Of a stretch of 64,000 nt of DNA, positions 1-8,192 are shown piece by piece (position 1 is the first letter of the stretch; every line of letters begins with the position of its first letter). The stretch spans positions 1-64,000 of the forward strand of contig JBDKTY010000244.1 in NCBI GenBank assembly GCA_039679945.1. The letters are read 5' to 3'. A program made the translations under genes and the position numbers. Below the pieces are notes generated by a model that was not told where the DNA came from, did not search any database, and was given only the letters and a program-made list of their open reading frames with translations. Source of the stretch: SbD1 sp039679945. Lineage in GTDB: Bacteria > Desulfobacterota > Syntrophobacteria > Syntrophobacterales > Syntrophobacteraceae.

Positions 1-662
1 GGCGGTAGTCAACCGGGGCCGCATTGGAACCGTCATTGTAGGTCATGCCGGTCACGACGCTGTTGTCGTAACTTATCGTTCCCGGCTGCCCCAGGGCAGT
101 GTAGTCGCCGAAGGTAGCGTAGTTCCCCACGGTTTCGAGATTCCCGCCGCTGTCGTAAGTATAGTAGACCTCCTCATCGTCCGGGTAGCGGATCATCCGG
201 ATTCGCCCGAGTGAGTCATTGACGGTCGTGATGGTGAACGGATCGGCGATGTCCGTAACCCACTTGGTGACCGTCCGGGTGTCAATGTCGGGATAGGAAA
301 ACTCGCTCATGCCCGATGCGTCGGTCACGCGTGTCAGCTTGCCGACCGAGAAGTTGGATACGGGGGTATTGTCGTATTCATAACTGATGCTGGTATTATC
401 GGGATACGTTTTGGTTGTCAGCCGGTTTATCGTGTCATATGCGAAATTTATGGTCTGGTTCCTGGCATCGGTCTGGCTCGCCAGATTCCCGTTGGCATCA
501 TAATGGTACGTCCATGCGCCCATCGCCGGATCGGTCATACCCCTTTTCCGGGAGAGCGTATCGTAATTGATTACGGTGCTCTTTCCCAATGAATCCGTAA
601 CCATCGTGAGCCTTCCCAGGGCATCGTACTGGTAGCTGGTCTGGACGCCGGCCCCTTGATAT
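1..662 (-). pseudogene. RHS/YD-repeat protein fragment
   Basis: The minus strand is open across this stretch and encodes short Tyr-Asp repeats typical of RHS proteins, for example YHYDANGNLASQTD, YQYDALGRLT and YEYDNT. RHS proteins are large surface or secreted toxin-delivery polypeptides. The frame runs off the left edge, so the C-terminal part lies outside the window. On the 5' side, homology stops at about 660, where a plus-strand IS66 transposase remnant begins, and the frame meets a stop at 674-676. No start codon or ribosome-binding site is available, so the gene has lost its 5' end and is probably dead. The family call is firm; the pseudogene status is an inference from the junction. 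Confidence 0.8.
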
Positions 663-1171
663 ACCGCGCAACTCTACAAGATCGAAAAAATCGCACGGCA
701 AGAAGAACTCTCACCCGATGAGATCGTTTGTCCGCGCGAGGAAAGATCCGTACCGAGCCTTGGGGAATTTAGAGTCTGGATGGACAGGCGCGTAAAGCAG
801 ACACCACCCAAGGGGCTGCCCGGCGAGGCATTGAACTATGCCCTCGCCAGATGGGACAACCTAATCCGCTGCATCGAAAACGGACACATCACTCCCGATA
901 GCAACATGGTGGAAAACGACATTCGCCTCTTCGCGGTCGGTCGCCGCAATTGGCTATTTGCCGGGCATCCAAATGGCGCCAATGCCGCAGCCACTCTATA
1001 CAGCCTGATTGCAGCCGCCCAGGCTGGCGGCCTTGGTCCATTGATCCCTACCAGTACTTCCTTTTTCTATTTTCAAAGATCCCCCACGCAAAAATCGAGC
1101 AAGGTTACAGAACGCTAATGCCTGGGAACCCTACCACTCAAATCCTCTCCCGATTCATGGCCGTCACGTAG
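660..1171 (+). mobile_element. IS66-family transposase remnant, C-terminal part, frameshifted
   Basis: From about 660 the plus strand encodes the conserved C-terminal region of an IS66-type transposase: QLYKIEKIARQE, PPKGLPGEALNYALARWDNL, GHITPDSNMVENDIR and GRRNWLFAGHPNGA. The first frame carries homology only to about 1030. The family's typical ending (YQYFLFLFSKIPHAK then GYRTLMP) continues in the next frame to about 1125, so a frameshift breaks the gene. The N-terminal half and the accessory tnpA/tnpB genes are missing, and no inverted repeats were recognised. This is a decayed copy that probably truncated the adjacent RHS gene. It has no start codon of its own. Confidence 0.82.
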
Positions 1172-1612
1172 CTGCATGGCTTCGGCGCCCTGCGCGCAGC
1201 CGGTGAGCGTTAACCTATCTTGCCACTCGGAGCGCCTACCGAGAAGCTGTAGTTCACCGAGCGCCTACGGTAGAACCGACCAGGAATGAGCGGCCGCAAC
1301 GCTGTTTCTTGCCTGCCTTTACCACGCGGATGCGGTGCTCACTCCGTCAGGCGAACGGGAGTCTCAATGCCGTCACCCCGGCGAAGGGCGTATCTCAATC
1401 TGCCGCGCAACGCTGAATTACATCTTTTCTCCGCGTTTTTTCGGACACAGCTTCCTTGATATTCGCTCCAACCGGCATTACCAATCCACCAATTGTTCTT
1501 ATTCTGCGCACTCGCATGCATCGCGACCACCGCGTAAGCTGACCCCGTCGGGCGGATGGTCCACGCATGGAATTGGCTGAATGGTATTCCGTATAACATT
1601 GGAGGCATCTCG
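1172..1612. other. Non-coding stretch before bacterioferritin
   Basis: I see no supportable gene here. Around 1203-1275 the string GAGCGCCTAC occurs twice about 40 bases apart. Positions 1330-1357 resemble 4971-5000 (GCGG-GCT-ACTC--TCAGG-CGAACGG), so a short dispersed repeat may be shared with the 66-bp repeat region. A GGAGG ribosome-binding site for the next gene sits at 1601-1605. Confidence 0.5.
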
Positions 1613-2170
1613 ATGACCCAGAGTCTTAAGGAAGAGAAGAAGGAAAAGGTGATCAGCGCGTTGAACAGTGCCCGCGCCATGGAACTCCACGCCATCTCCC
1701 AGTACATGAACCAGCACTACAACCTGGACGACATGGACTATGGCGACATGGCCGCGAAAATCAAACTCATCGCCATCGATGAGATGAGGCACGCCGAGAT
1801 GTTCGCGGAACGGATCAAGGAACTGGGAGGTGAACCGACCACGGAACTCGCCGCGAAGCCCGAACGCGGGCAGGACGTGCGCGTCGTCTTCTCGTTCGAC
1901 TCCGGTCTCGAGGACAACACGATCGAAACATACAACAAGTTCCTGAATGTGTGCAGGGAAAACGGCGACAGCTCCAGTGCCAAGATCTTTGAAACGATCA
2001 TCGACGAAGAGCAGATACACCTGAACTATTTCGACAACGTAAGCAGGCACATCGAAAAGCTGGGCGAGACATACCTGGCGCAAATCGCGGGCACCCCATC
2101 CGCGACGGGGTTGCAGACGCAGGGCTTTGTCGCCAGGCAGGGTTCCGGCGGCGGACAGGGCGGTGCATAA
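1613..2170 (+). CDS. bfr: Bacterioferritin
   Basis: This is a 185-residue ferritin-like four-helix protein that stores iron and detoxifies it at a diiron ferroxidase centre. The expected ligands are visible as E24, E57-x-x-H60, E100 and E133-x-x-H136, with the 33-residue spacing of bacterioferritins. Met58 in the EMRH motif matches the position of the Met that ligates haem between Bfr subunits, which favours bacterioferritin over a plain ferritin. The start at 1613 is chosen because GGAGG at 1601-1605 precedes it by seven bases; an in-frame ATG at 1556 lacks such a site. The protein is longer than the usual 158 residues because of a Gly-rich C-terminal tail. It stands alone next to a mobile-element remnant. 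Confidence 0.88.
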   Translation: MTQSLKEEKKEKVISALNSARAMELHAISQYMNQHYNLDDMDYGDMAAKIKLIAIDEMRHAEMFAERIKELGGEPTTELAAKPERGQDVRVVFSFDSGLEDNTIETYNKFLNVCRENGDSSSAKIFETIIDEEQIHLNYFDNVSRHIEKLGETYLAQIAGTPSATGLQTQGFVARQGSGGGQGGA

Positions 2171-2349
2171 CCGGACAGGCATGCGTTCGTGGCGGAGGCG
2201 GGCCCGGAGACCTGCCCCTCGCCACGAATTGGCCTTCCGCCAGCCCCTCTTTTCGCGCACTGCTGACCCGCGCTAAGTCTTGATCGGTCGGCTCCTGCGG
2301 CCAGCCTTTGTTTCCGGGTGCCGCTGCCCCCCTTCGCCGCCGATTGATC

Positions 2350-2377
2350 TTGTCAAGCCATGCCCGCCCGTTATACT
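2350..2377 (+). promoter_or_regulatory. Sigma70-like promoter of the dus gene
   Basis: TTGTCA at 2350-2355 and TATACT at 2372-2377 are separated by 16 bases, close to consensus. The expected transcription start, about seven bases after the -10 box, falls on or next to the ATG at 2385, so the mRNA may be leaderless. No Shine-Dalgarno sequence precedes that ATG. Confidence 0.6.
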
Positions 2378-2384
2378 GATGGGT

Positions 2385-3401
2385 ATGGATACTTTTTGGC
2401 AAACACTCAAAAGACCGATATTCGCCCTGGCGCCCCTCTCCGGAGTGACGGACAGCTCTTTTCGCCAGGTGTGCAAGGGCTGCGGGGCGGACCTCGTCTA
2501 CAGCGAACTGGCCAGCGTCGCCGCCCTGGTCCACAGTCCCCGGTCGACACTGGAGATGATTCGCTTCGATCCTGTCGAGAGGCCCTACATTGTCCAGCTT
2601 TTCGGGAGCAATCCGGAATACTTTGCCAGGGCGGCGGAACTGGTAACCGAAAAAATCAACCCCGACGGGATCGACATCAACTTCGGGTGCCCGGCCCCCA
2701 AGGTAACCAGGCAAGGCGCCGGCGCCGCGCTCATGACCAACCTTCCCCTGGCAAGAGAGGTCGTGGAGAGCGTCATCACCCATACTGACCTTCCGGTCTC
2801 GATAAAGGTACGGATTGCCGTAAAGGAAATGGAGCTGAACCCATTTCTCGAATACATGAGCGGCCTGGATATCAAGGCGATAATGATTCACGGCCGGACA
2901 TACGCGCAACGCTTCTCGGGACCCGTATCCTTTGAGCGGACCAGGAACGCGCGCCATAGTTTCGGTGGGGTCCTGTTGGCTAACGGCGGCGCCATGAACG
3001 CCGAAAAAGGGATCGAACTCCTGCGCGAGACCGGCGCGGACGGCATTGGAGTGGCGCGGGGAGCGCTAGGGAATCCGTGGATCTTCAGGGAACTTAAGGC
3101 CCGGCTCAATGGCGGCCCAAGCTGGACCCTCTCCACCGAGGAGATGTTCGAAACGGCCATGAAGCATGCACAACTGGCGGAGGGGCTTAAAGGCTGGCGC
3201 GGAATACTCGAGATGCGCAAACACCTCTGCTGGTACATCCAGGGCATTCCCGATGCGGGCAAGATCAGACAAAAGCTGGCTGTGGTCAAGAGTTTGAAGG
3301 AAGTTGAGGATATCCTGGGCTCGATTGCCGCCCGGCCGCCCCAGTTATCCAGGTACAATATTTCCCTGAACCAATCAGCGGGGTCCTCACCGGTCCAATA
3401 G
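2385..3401 (+). CDS. dus: tRNA-dihydrouridine synthase (Dus family)
   Basis: This FMN-dependent TIM-barrel enzyme reduces specific uridines in the tRNA D-loop to dihydrouridine using NADPH. Diagnostic motifs are APLSGVTDSSFR near the N-terminus, the catalytic-Cys signature NFGCPAPKVTRQGAG, the barrel motif SIKVRI, IMIHGRTYAQ, LLANGG and GADGIGVARGALGNPW. At 338 residues it has the length of the DusB type. The frame is open upstream to 2280, but family alignment by eye places the N-terminus at the ATG at 2385 (or 2379), directly behind a promoter. It appears monocistronic. Confidence 0.9.
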   Translation: MDTFWQTLKRPIFALAPLSGVTDSSFRQVCKGCGADLVYSELASVAALVHSPRSTLEMIRFDPVERPYIVQLFGSNPEYFARAAELVTEKINPDGIDINFGCPAPKVTRQGAGAALMTNLPLAREVVESVITHTDLPVSIKVRIAVKEMELNPFLEYMSGLDIKAIMIHGRTYAQRFSGPVSFERTRNARHSFGGVLLANGGAMNAEKGIELLRETGADGIGVARGALGNPWIFRELKARLNGGPSWTLSTEEMFETAMKHAQLAEGLKGWRGILEMRKHLCWYIQGIPDAGKIRQKLAVVKSLKEVEDILGSIAARPPQLSRYNISLNQSAGSSPVQ

Positions 3402-3448
3402 CCGGGGTTCCCTTTTTGAACCTGATCGGATAAAAGCAGCGATCAGAT

Positions 3449-3472
3449 GCACTCGGGATTTCATCCCGTGCA
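3449..3472. repeat. Short inverted repeat upstream of the metallophosphoesterase
   Basis: CGGGAT at 3454-3459 and ATCCCG at 3463-3468 form a six-base stem around TTC, flanked by TGCA on both sides. It lies between dus and the phosphoesterase gene. It has no T-tract, so it is at best a weak terminator or RNA hairpin in the leader. Confidence 0.4.
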
Positions 3473-3510
3473 TGAAGAATCACTATGTTCAATCCCGGAG
3501 ATCTCTGGCT

Positions 3511-4707
3511 ATGTACGTGTTTTATTTCGGTACTCTCCGTACAATAACCCTGGCGCTCGCGATCTTATCCCAGTTGTACCTGTTCTTCCGCATTCGGAGG
3601 GTCATCAGGTCCTCGCGCTACTCCGATCGCGCAAAATCCCTGGGCATCGCCTTGTCCGGCACGGCCATCTTCCTTCCGTTCGCGATAAACTGGTACATCA
3701 TGTCGTGGCCCATCTCCTGGGTGGATACACCCACGGCGCTCCAGGTCGCTTTCTTCTATCCCTCCGCCGCATGGGGCCTCGGTTCGATCTTTTCCGCCCT
3801 GCTCCTCGTCCTTGCCCAATTGCTTCGGCTGCCGGCCCGTTGGATTGCCCGGTTCTTTCGCAAAATGTCACCTGAAAAGCCGCCGCCTCCGGTGAATCTT
3901 GCCCGCCGCCGGCTCCTTCAGATCGGCGTGGGCGCACTCGCCGCGGCACCTGTCATATTGTGCCAGTACGGAGCAGCCTATGCGAGCAGGGTCTGCGAGA
4001 TTGAGGAACTCTCCCTGCCCTTCGGCCGGTCCCTCCGGGTTGTCCAGCTCTCCGACATTCATGCCGGTATATACATGACACGCGAACAGATGCGGCACAT
4101 CGCCGATCAGGTGAACGCACTCCAGCCGGACTTATTTGTTCTCACCGGAGACTACATCACCAACTCCGTCCAGTTCTTTTCCGGCTGCATCGAGGAAATG
4201 GCACGGGTCCGGGCCCGGTACGGAACTTTTGCCACACTGGGAAATCATGAGCACTGGCATGGAAGTGTCGGCCAATTCCAGCCCGTATTCGCGGAGAATC
4301 ACATCACCCTGCTGCTCAATTCCCATGCAATTGTCCGGACTGAGAAGGGTCCAATGGCTGTTGCCGGGATCGATGACCTTCGCGCCGGGAATCCCAACCT
4401 GAAAGCAGCCCTGGATGGTCTGGATTCCTCCGTGCCCAGGCTTCTCCTGTCTCATCGGCCGGAAATCTTTCCGCAAGCGGCGGCTTCGGGAGTTTCGCTC
4501 ACCCTCTCCGGACACTACCATGGAGGACAGGTCATGCTGAGCCTTCCTTCGGGTGACATCAGCATCGCCCACCTCGTCACGCCCTATCCCGTGGGCCTGT
4601 TCAGCATCGGCGCCTCACGGCTTTACGTAAGCCGCGGCGTCGGCACCACATTCACTCCCGTGCGCCTGAACGCACCCCCGGAGATCACACTGTTCAACCT
4701 GACCTAA
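3511..4707 (+). CDS. Membrane-anchored calcineurin-like metallophosphoesterase
   Basis: The 398-residue protein joins an N-terminal membrane part to a calcineurin-type phosphoesterase domain. Three hydrophobic segments are visible at roughly residues 3-25, 45-70 and 80-112. A fourth hydrophobic stretch follows an RRRLLQIG motif near residue 135 and resembles a twin-arginine-like signal anchor. The catalytic domain then shows all metal-binding motifs: LSDIHAG, LTGDYI, LGNHEH, LLSHRPEIF and SGHYHGGQ. YkuE-type relatives act on phosphoesters at the cell surface or on membrane substrates, but the substrate here is unknown. Start 3511 has GGAG at 3497-3500; an alternative ATG at 3472 has no such site. 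Confidence 0.85.
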   Translation: MYVFYFGTLRTITLALAILSQLYLFFRIRRVIRSSRYSDRAKSLGIALSGTAIFLPFAINWYIMSWPISWVDTPTALQVAFFYPSAAWGLGSIFSALLLVLAQLLRLPARWIARFFRKMSPEKPPPPVNLARRRLLQIGVGALAAAPVILCQYGAAYASRVCEIEELSLPFGRSLRVVQLSDIHAGIYMTREQMRHIADQVNALQPDLFVLTGDYITNSVQFFSGCIEEMARVRARYGTFATLGNHEHWHGSVGQFQPVFAENHITLLLNSHAIVRTEKGPMAVAGIDDLRAGNPNLKAALDGLDSSVPRLLLSHRPEIFPQAAASGVSLTLSGHYHGGQVMLSLPSGDISIAHLVTPYPVGLFSIGASRLYVSRGVGTTFTPVRLNAPPEITLFNLT

Positions 4708-4963
4708 CCCGTATTGTTCATGAATCGCGTTCCGCGCCCGTAAAACCCGATGAGGGTGTGATGCTCAGGGCTTGAAGCGATTTTGGGCCGATAACACGAT
4801 ATTGGTCGAAGTTGAGGTGGAAAATCCAACTAACACATGGTCTATACGGGGCTTTTTACGCTTCTTCTCGGCAAGCCATGAATAATGCGGGCTGGCATTA
4901 TGCGAGGGCATCTGTCGTGACTTCGCATCGGGACCCATGAGCGGGGATCTCGGGAGCCTCACC

Positions 4964-5166
4964 ATGCGAATGCGGGGCTTACTCGCTCAGGGCGAACGGA
5001 TGGACGGACCCCGCGCGCGTATGCGAGTGTCAGGATATTCCGCCGAAGCCGCGGGTGGCTGTTGAGCGGACGAGTCCCGCGCGCGGATGTGAGTGTCAGG
5101 CCATCGCCATCAACTCTCTGAGTGCGGTGGCCTTGACGGGTCCGGCGCGCCGACGCGAGTGTCAGG
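4964..5166. repeat. Tandem 66-bp repeat, three units plus a partial one
   Basis: Three copies of a GC-rich core ending in GAGTGTCAGG end at 5034, 5100 and 5166, exactly 66 bases apart. The cores read GACCCCGCGCGCGTATGCGA, GAGTCCCGCGCGCGGATGTG and GGGTCCGGCGCGCCGACGCG, each followed by that ending. A degenerate half-unit begins near 4964. Because 66 is a multiple of three, the minus strand is open as a 22-residue repeat (LTLASARRTRQ, LTLTSARGTRP, LTLAYARGVRP). I do not think it is a gene: there is no ribosome-binding site and the composition is Arg-rich. The rest of the 4708-5264 gap shows nothing recognisable. Confidence 0.7.
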
Positions 5167-5264
5167 CGCAAGCCAAGTTGAGCTGCTTCCAGAGAAATAT
5201 CCACGCATGAACAGGCGCCGGTATCCAGTTCACCCATCCATCCCGAGCCTGCTCCTCATTCATG

Positions 5265-6746
5265 CTAAAACCTGGAAGTGAATCTCTTGACCTGCCATGT
5301 GTTATCTTTTTCGTTCAGCGTGGCGCAGAGTATCTTCTCGCCGTCGGTACGGACGTTTACCAGGCCATAGATCAAGCCGGCCACGATGTATGTGCTGTCC
5401 AGTTTCCTTGTTTCGGTGGTCGGGTGCAAGTCTCCGACTTTCATGACCTGAGCCTCGATCGACACCCTGCCCAATTCGCTTTCCCTGATGACCATGTCTT
5501 CGCCCGGACCCGCGACAGCGGCCTTGGTCGGCTTGCCCAAGTTGATGCTCCGGGCCAGTTCCGTCGAATAGATGAGCGGCGTCACGATGCGATCGCCGGA
5601 GATCTCCAGATAACCCGCGGTCGCGCTGGCGGCAACGATTGCAGGCCTCGGATGGTCGTGGCCTTCATTATCCCCCGAGCAAATCACCGTTGCGGCGGCG
5701 CGCATCGCACTCAGGAACTCATAGGAAACGTCATCGCTTCCGTGATGGCATGCTTTCGCCACATCGCACTGGAACTCGATCCGATTCCCCGCGTAGTCTT
5801 CAAGCAGTGAGCGCTGACTGTCCCTGTTAAGGTCCCCCGTCAGGAGAATGCGCGAGCGCCCGTAGTCGAGACGCAGCAGCAGACTGTTTCCGTTCGTGTT
5901 CTTGTCGGGAGCGGAACTGTAACAATGGAGCGCGGGCTTGGAATCAACCTGTGATTCGAAGGGGGCAAGAACGCGAATGGCCACGCCACCGTTGCCTCCT
6001 TCAAAACCCGGGACACACCCGGCTTTATGGCTCAGGCGTTTGATCGGCGTTTCGGAGCCATCGGCAGTCCTGGTCTTTGTCACGGCCTCCATGAATTCGC
6101 CCCACTCGCCCTGCAGCTTGGGGCTCGCATCCTGCTTGAGCGAGGCCACGACCTCCTGTCTGCTCTCCATCAACTGCACCAGGAATTTCCGATCCGGCGA
6201 TGTCGGCCCCAGCCACCGTTCCCCGCCGATTGGCTTCAGCCACCACGCGACCCCGGCATGGTAGAACGCATCCACGCGAACGTCCCCGGCATCGAGTTCA
6301 TCGATCTGGTCCGCACTCAGCAGGTCCCACAGCCCCCCGTAGTGATCCGCATCGCAGTGCGAGGCTATCATCGCGTCAAGGTGGATTTGCTTCAAACCGT
6401 AATCCCTGGCGAATTTCCAGTCCACGAAATCGGCGGCATTCTTCCCGGTGGGTTGACTGGCCCGCTTATAGCCGCCATCTATCATGATGTGCCGGCCGTC
6501 AGGCGCGCGGATGAGAATGCCGTCTCCCTGGCCGACGTCTATGAAATAGACTTCAAGGAGCGATTCATCGCCCAGCGCGAGGGTGTTCACATAACCTGTT
6601 TTGCCGCGCGAACTCACCTTCGATCGAGGGTTTCCCGTCTCAAGAACGGTAACACGATCGCCCCAGAGCAGTTCCAGGAGCTTCCTGTTGCCGGAAGCAG
6701 CGGCATACATCGGAACCGTTTCTTCTGAAATATACTTGATCGCCAT
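5265..6746 (-). CDS. ComEC-like MBL-fold metallohydrolase with N-terminal SH3-like domain
   Basis: This soluble 493-residue protein starts with about 65 residues resembling an SH3b domain (WGDRVTVLE, TGYVNTLAL). A metallo-beta-lactamase fold like the C-terminal nuclease domain of ComEC follows. The signature motifs are FIDVGQGDGILI, HIMIDGG, the metal site ASHCDADHYGGL, LLTGDLN and ACHHGSDDVS. Members without ComEC membrane domains are often found in defence or DNA-processing contexts, but no such partner is visible here. The start at 6746 is preceded by GGAGGA with a six-base gap, which favours it over the upstream 6767. The gene lies alone and is convergent with the phosphoesterase. The substrate is unknown. 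Confidence 0.78.
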   Translation of the reverse strand: MAIKYISEETVPMYAAASGNRKLLELLWGDRVTVLETGNPRSKVSSRGKTGYVNTLALGDESLLEVYFIDVGQGDGILIRAPDGRHIMIDGGYKRASQPTGKNAADFVDWKFARDYGLKQIHLDAMIASHCDADHYGGLWDLLSADQIDELDAGDVRVDAFYHAGVAWWLKPIGGERWLGPTSPDRKFLVQLMESRQEVVASLKQDASPKLQGEWGEFMEAVTKTRTADGSETPIKRLSHKAGCVPGFEGGNGGVAIRVLAPFESQVDSKPALHCYSSAPDKNTNGNSLLLRLDYGRSRILLTGDLNRDSQRSLLEDYAGNRIEFQCDVAKACHHGSDDVSYEFLSAMRAAATVICSGDNEGHDHPRPAIVAASATAGYLEISGDRIVTPLIYSTELARSINLGKPTKAAVAGPGEDMVIRESELGRVSIEAQVMKVGDLHPTTETRKLDSTYIVAGLIYGLVNVRTDGEKILCATLNEKDNTWQVKRFTSRF

Positions 6747-6839
6747 GGACCGTCCTCCAATTGCCACGGGAACTCAGGCACGGGAATAGCATATAATATT
6801 GCCCGTATTCTTCGATAAAAAGACACGGGACTACTGCGC

Positions 6840-7067
6840 TCAACTCTTAGCTTGCCGTGAGAATGATATGCTGCAATCGCTGATATGAGGCCGGTTCGGA
6901 AAATAGCTTTTCCGGCCTGTCTTGGGAGTAAATGCGGAAACAAGTTGTATAATTCTGTCGCTTTGGCATTTTGGACACCGTATATCACCGTTTTCGTGTT
7001 CGGAAAAACTCAATATCATTGTGAATTCTTCCTTGCAAGCTTCACATTTGTACTCGTAGGCAGGCAA
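6840..7067 (-). CDS. FmdB-family zinc-ribbon protein
   Basis: The 75-residue protein begins with MPAYEYKCEACKEEF and continues with RCPKCQSDRIIQLVSAFTPK, the usual pattern of the FmdB putative regulatory zinc ribbons. Two CxxC pairs can bind one zinc ion. Proteins of this family are widespread in anaerobes; a regulatory role was proposed for the methylotroph FmdB, but most members have no known function. The gene lies upstream of the MBL hydrolase on the same strand with a gap of about 90 bases, so co-transcription is possible. Confidence 0.8.
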   Translation of the reverse strand: MPAYEYKCEACKEEFTMILSFSEHENGDIRCPKCQSDRIIQLVSAFTPKTGRKSYFPNRPHISDCSISFSRQAKS

Positions 7068-7526
7068 TTTCTAATCTCTCGTGTGAGGTTATCATGATTG
7101 AAGCCACACACCCCCGAGAAGAAGCAACCTCTGTTCGATCAGCTTGCAAAGCCATTTTATGACACCTTTTCGTTATGTCAATCGAATTCATTACCCCCTG
7201 GAATCAACACCCTGGAGCAGGCGAGAAGGACCATTTGATCTTTAGGACAAGCCCTCGGTTTATGGTACCGCTGCCGGCCCGTCGTCACTGATTCAGCAAC
7301 TTTTTGAGAAAATAATTTATAACATGCACTTCCTTCCTGAAAACTAATATGGAAAATCGGGAAATCACAATCCGAAGTCTCCTACTCCGCTTGGTATTCC
7401 ATTACATACCCATTCGCTAACCGGAAATGTGCATGGTACTTTGTGTAATAAAGTACAACTAACTTTTTTGAAACCTCCACCAGTCTACATTGTGCACACG
7501 CGCATGCCCCGGGCAGGAGGTTGGAC
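7068..7526. other. AT-rich non-coding stretch
   Basis: No supportable gene lies here. Composition is more AT-rich than the flanks. The one clear structure is the dyad at 7436-7456, listed separately. AGGAGG at 7515-7520 is the ribosome-binding site of the next gene. Confidence 0.5.
7436..7456. promoter_or_regulatory. Operator-like dyad, GTACTTT-N7-AAAGTAC
   Basis: A perfect seven-base inverted repeat (7436-7442 and 7450-7456) separated by seven bases lies about 70 bases upstream of the small secreted protein gene. The size and spacing suit a dimeric regulator. No regulator is assigned. Confidence 0.4.
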
Positions 7527-7850
7527 ATGAGAAAAGGATCAATCTTAGTTATCATGCTTTTGTTTGCTTTCGCTTTCTCGGTCAATGCGGAACAGTTTAA
7601 AAAGGAGACCTTCTTCCGCAACTGTATAGAAGCGAAAATTTCCAGGAGCGAACATAAATGCGACCTTTCGGCCAGCAGGATCGTCCACGTGGCGGCAACG
7701 GCCAAGAAAGGATGTAATGAACAGGTGTTCCTCGAAAATAACAAAGAAAAACTTACCCGTGAGATGGTGGCAAAAAACATTCCGATGAAGTGTCACGCGG
7801 TCGATTATTATCTGATAAAAGCCTATTCGGCTGGGGAACGGGGACGATAG
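7527..7850 (+). CDS. Small secreted cysteine-containing protein, unknown function
   Basis: The 107-residue product begins with a clear signal peptide: MRKG, a hydrophobic core rich in Leu, Phe and Ala, then SVNA before EQFKK, with cleavage probably after residue 21. The mature part is basic and carries four cysteines (RNC, HKC, KGC and MKC), which could form two disulfides in the periplasm. AGGAGG at 7515-7520 precedes the ATG at 7527 by six bases and fixes the start. I do not recognise a family. It stands alone between unrelated genes, with an operator-like dyad upstream and a possible terminator hairpin downstream. Confidence 0.7.
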   Translation: MRKGSILVIMLLFAFAFSVNAEQFKKETFFRNCIEAKISRSEHKCDLSASRIVHVAATAKKGCNEQVFLENNKEKLTREMVAKNIPMKCHAVDYYLIKAYSAGERGR

Positions 7851-8192
7851 CACGCTGTTCGGAAGGCCCGACAACAAGAGGGGAAGCGCGCCCTGATGTT
7901 ATTGTTCGGTCTGTCCATCGAGCTTGCCGCATGTTCCGACGGACGGACAGACAACCTTCATGAGCGGGCAAGAGCCAGGGAATCGACAAGCGCCCCGGCT
8001 CTTTCATATTGATACCACTACTATTGCTTCCAGAACCAACCTTGCTTATCACAGTATTCTGACCGAATGAAGGTCACGGGAATGGATCAGGCCCTTTTTG
8101 TGTAACCTCGCTCTTCAGGACTGTGCCCTCGGAACCGCCCAGTCAACCTCAAATGCCGGTCCATGCAAATACGAGAGAGGAAAGAATCCGCG
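7851..8192. other. Non-coding stretch with inverted repeats
   Basis: No gene is supported. An eight-base inverted repeat, GTCTGTCC at 7909-7916 and GGACAGAC at 7945-7952, precedes the terminator-like hairpin listed at 7970-8004. The remainder shows nothing recognisable. Confidence 0.45.
7970..8004 (+). terminator. Possible terminator hairpin
   Basis: AAGAGCC at 7970-7976 pairs with GGCTCTT at 7997-8003, and adjacent G and C runs can lengthen the stem. Only a short run of T follows, so termination strength is doubtful. It would end the small secreted protein transcript. Confidence 0.35.

Noticed and set aside
4959..5237. 92-codon minus-strand open frame with 22-residue repeats
   Set aside because: It is an open-frame by-product of a 66-bp GC-rich tandem repeat, with no ribosome-binding site and Arg-rich low-complexity composition.
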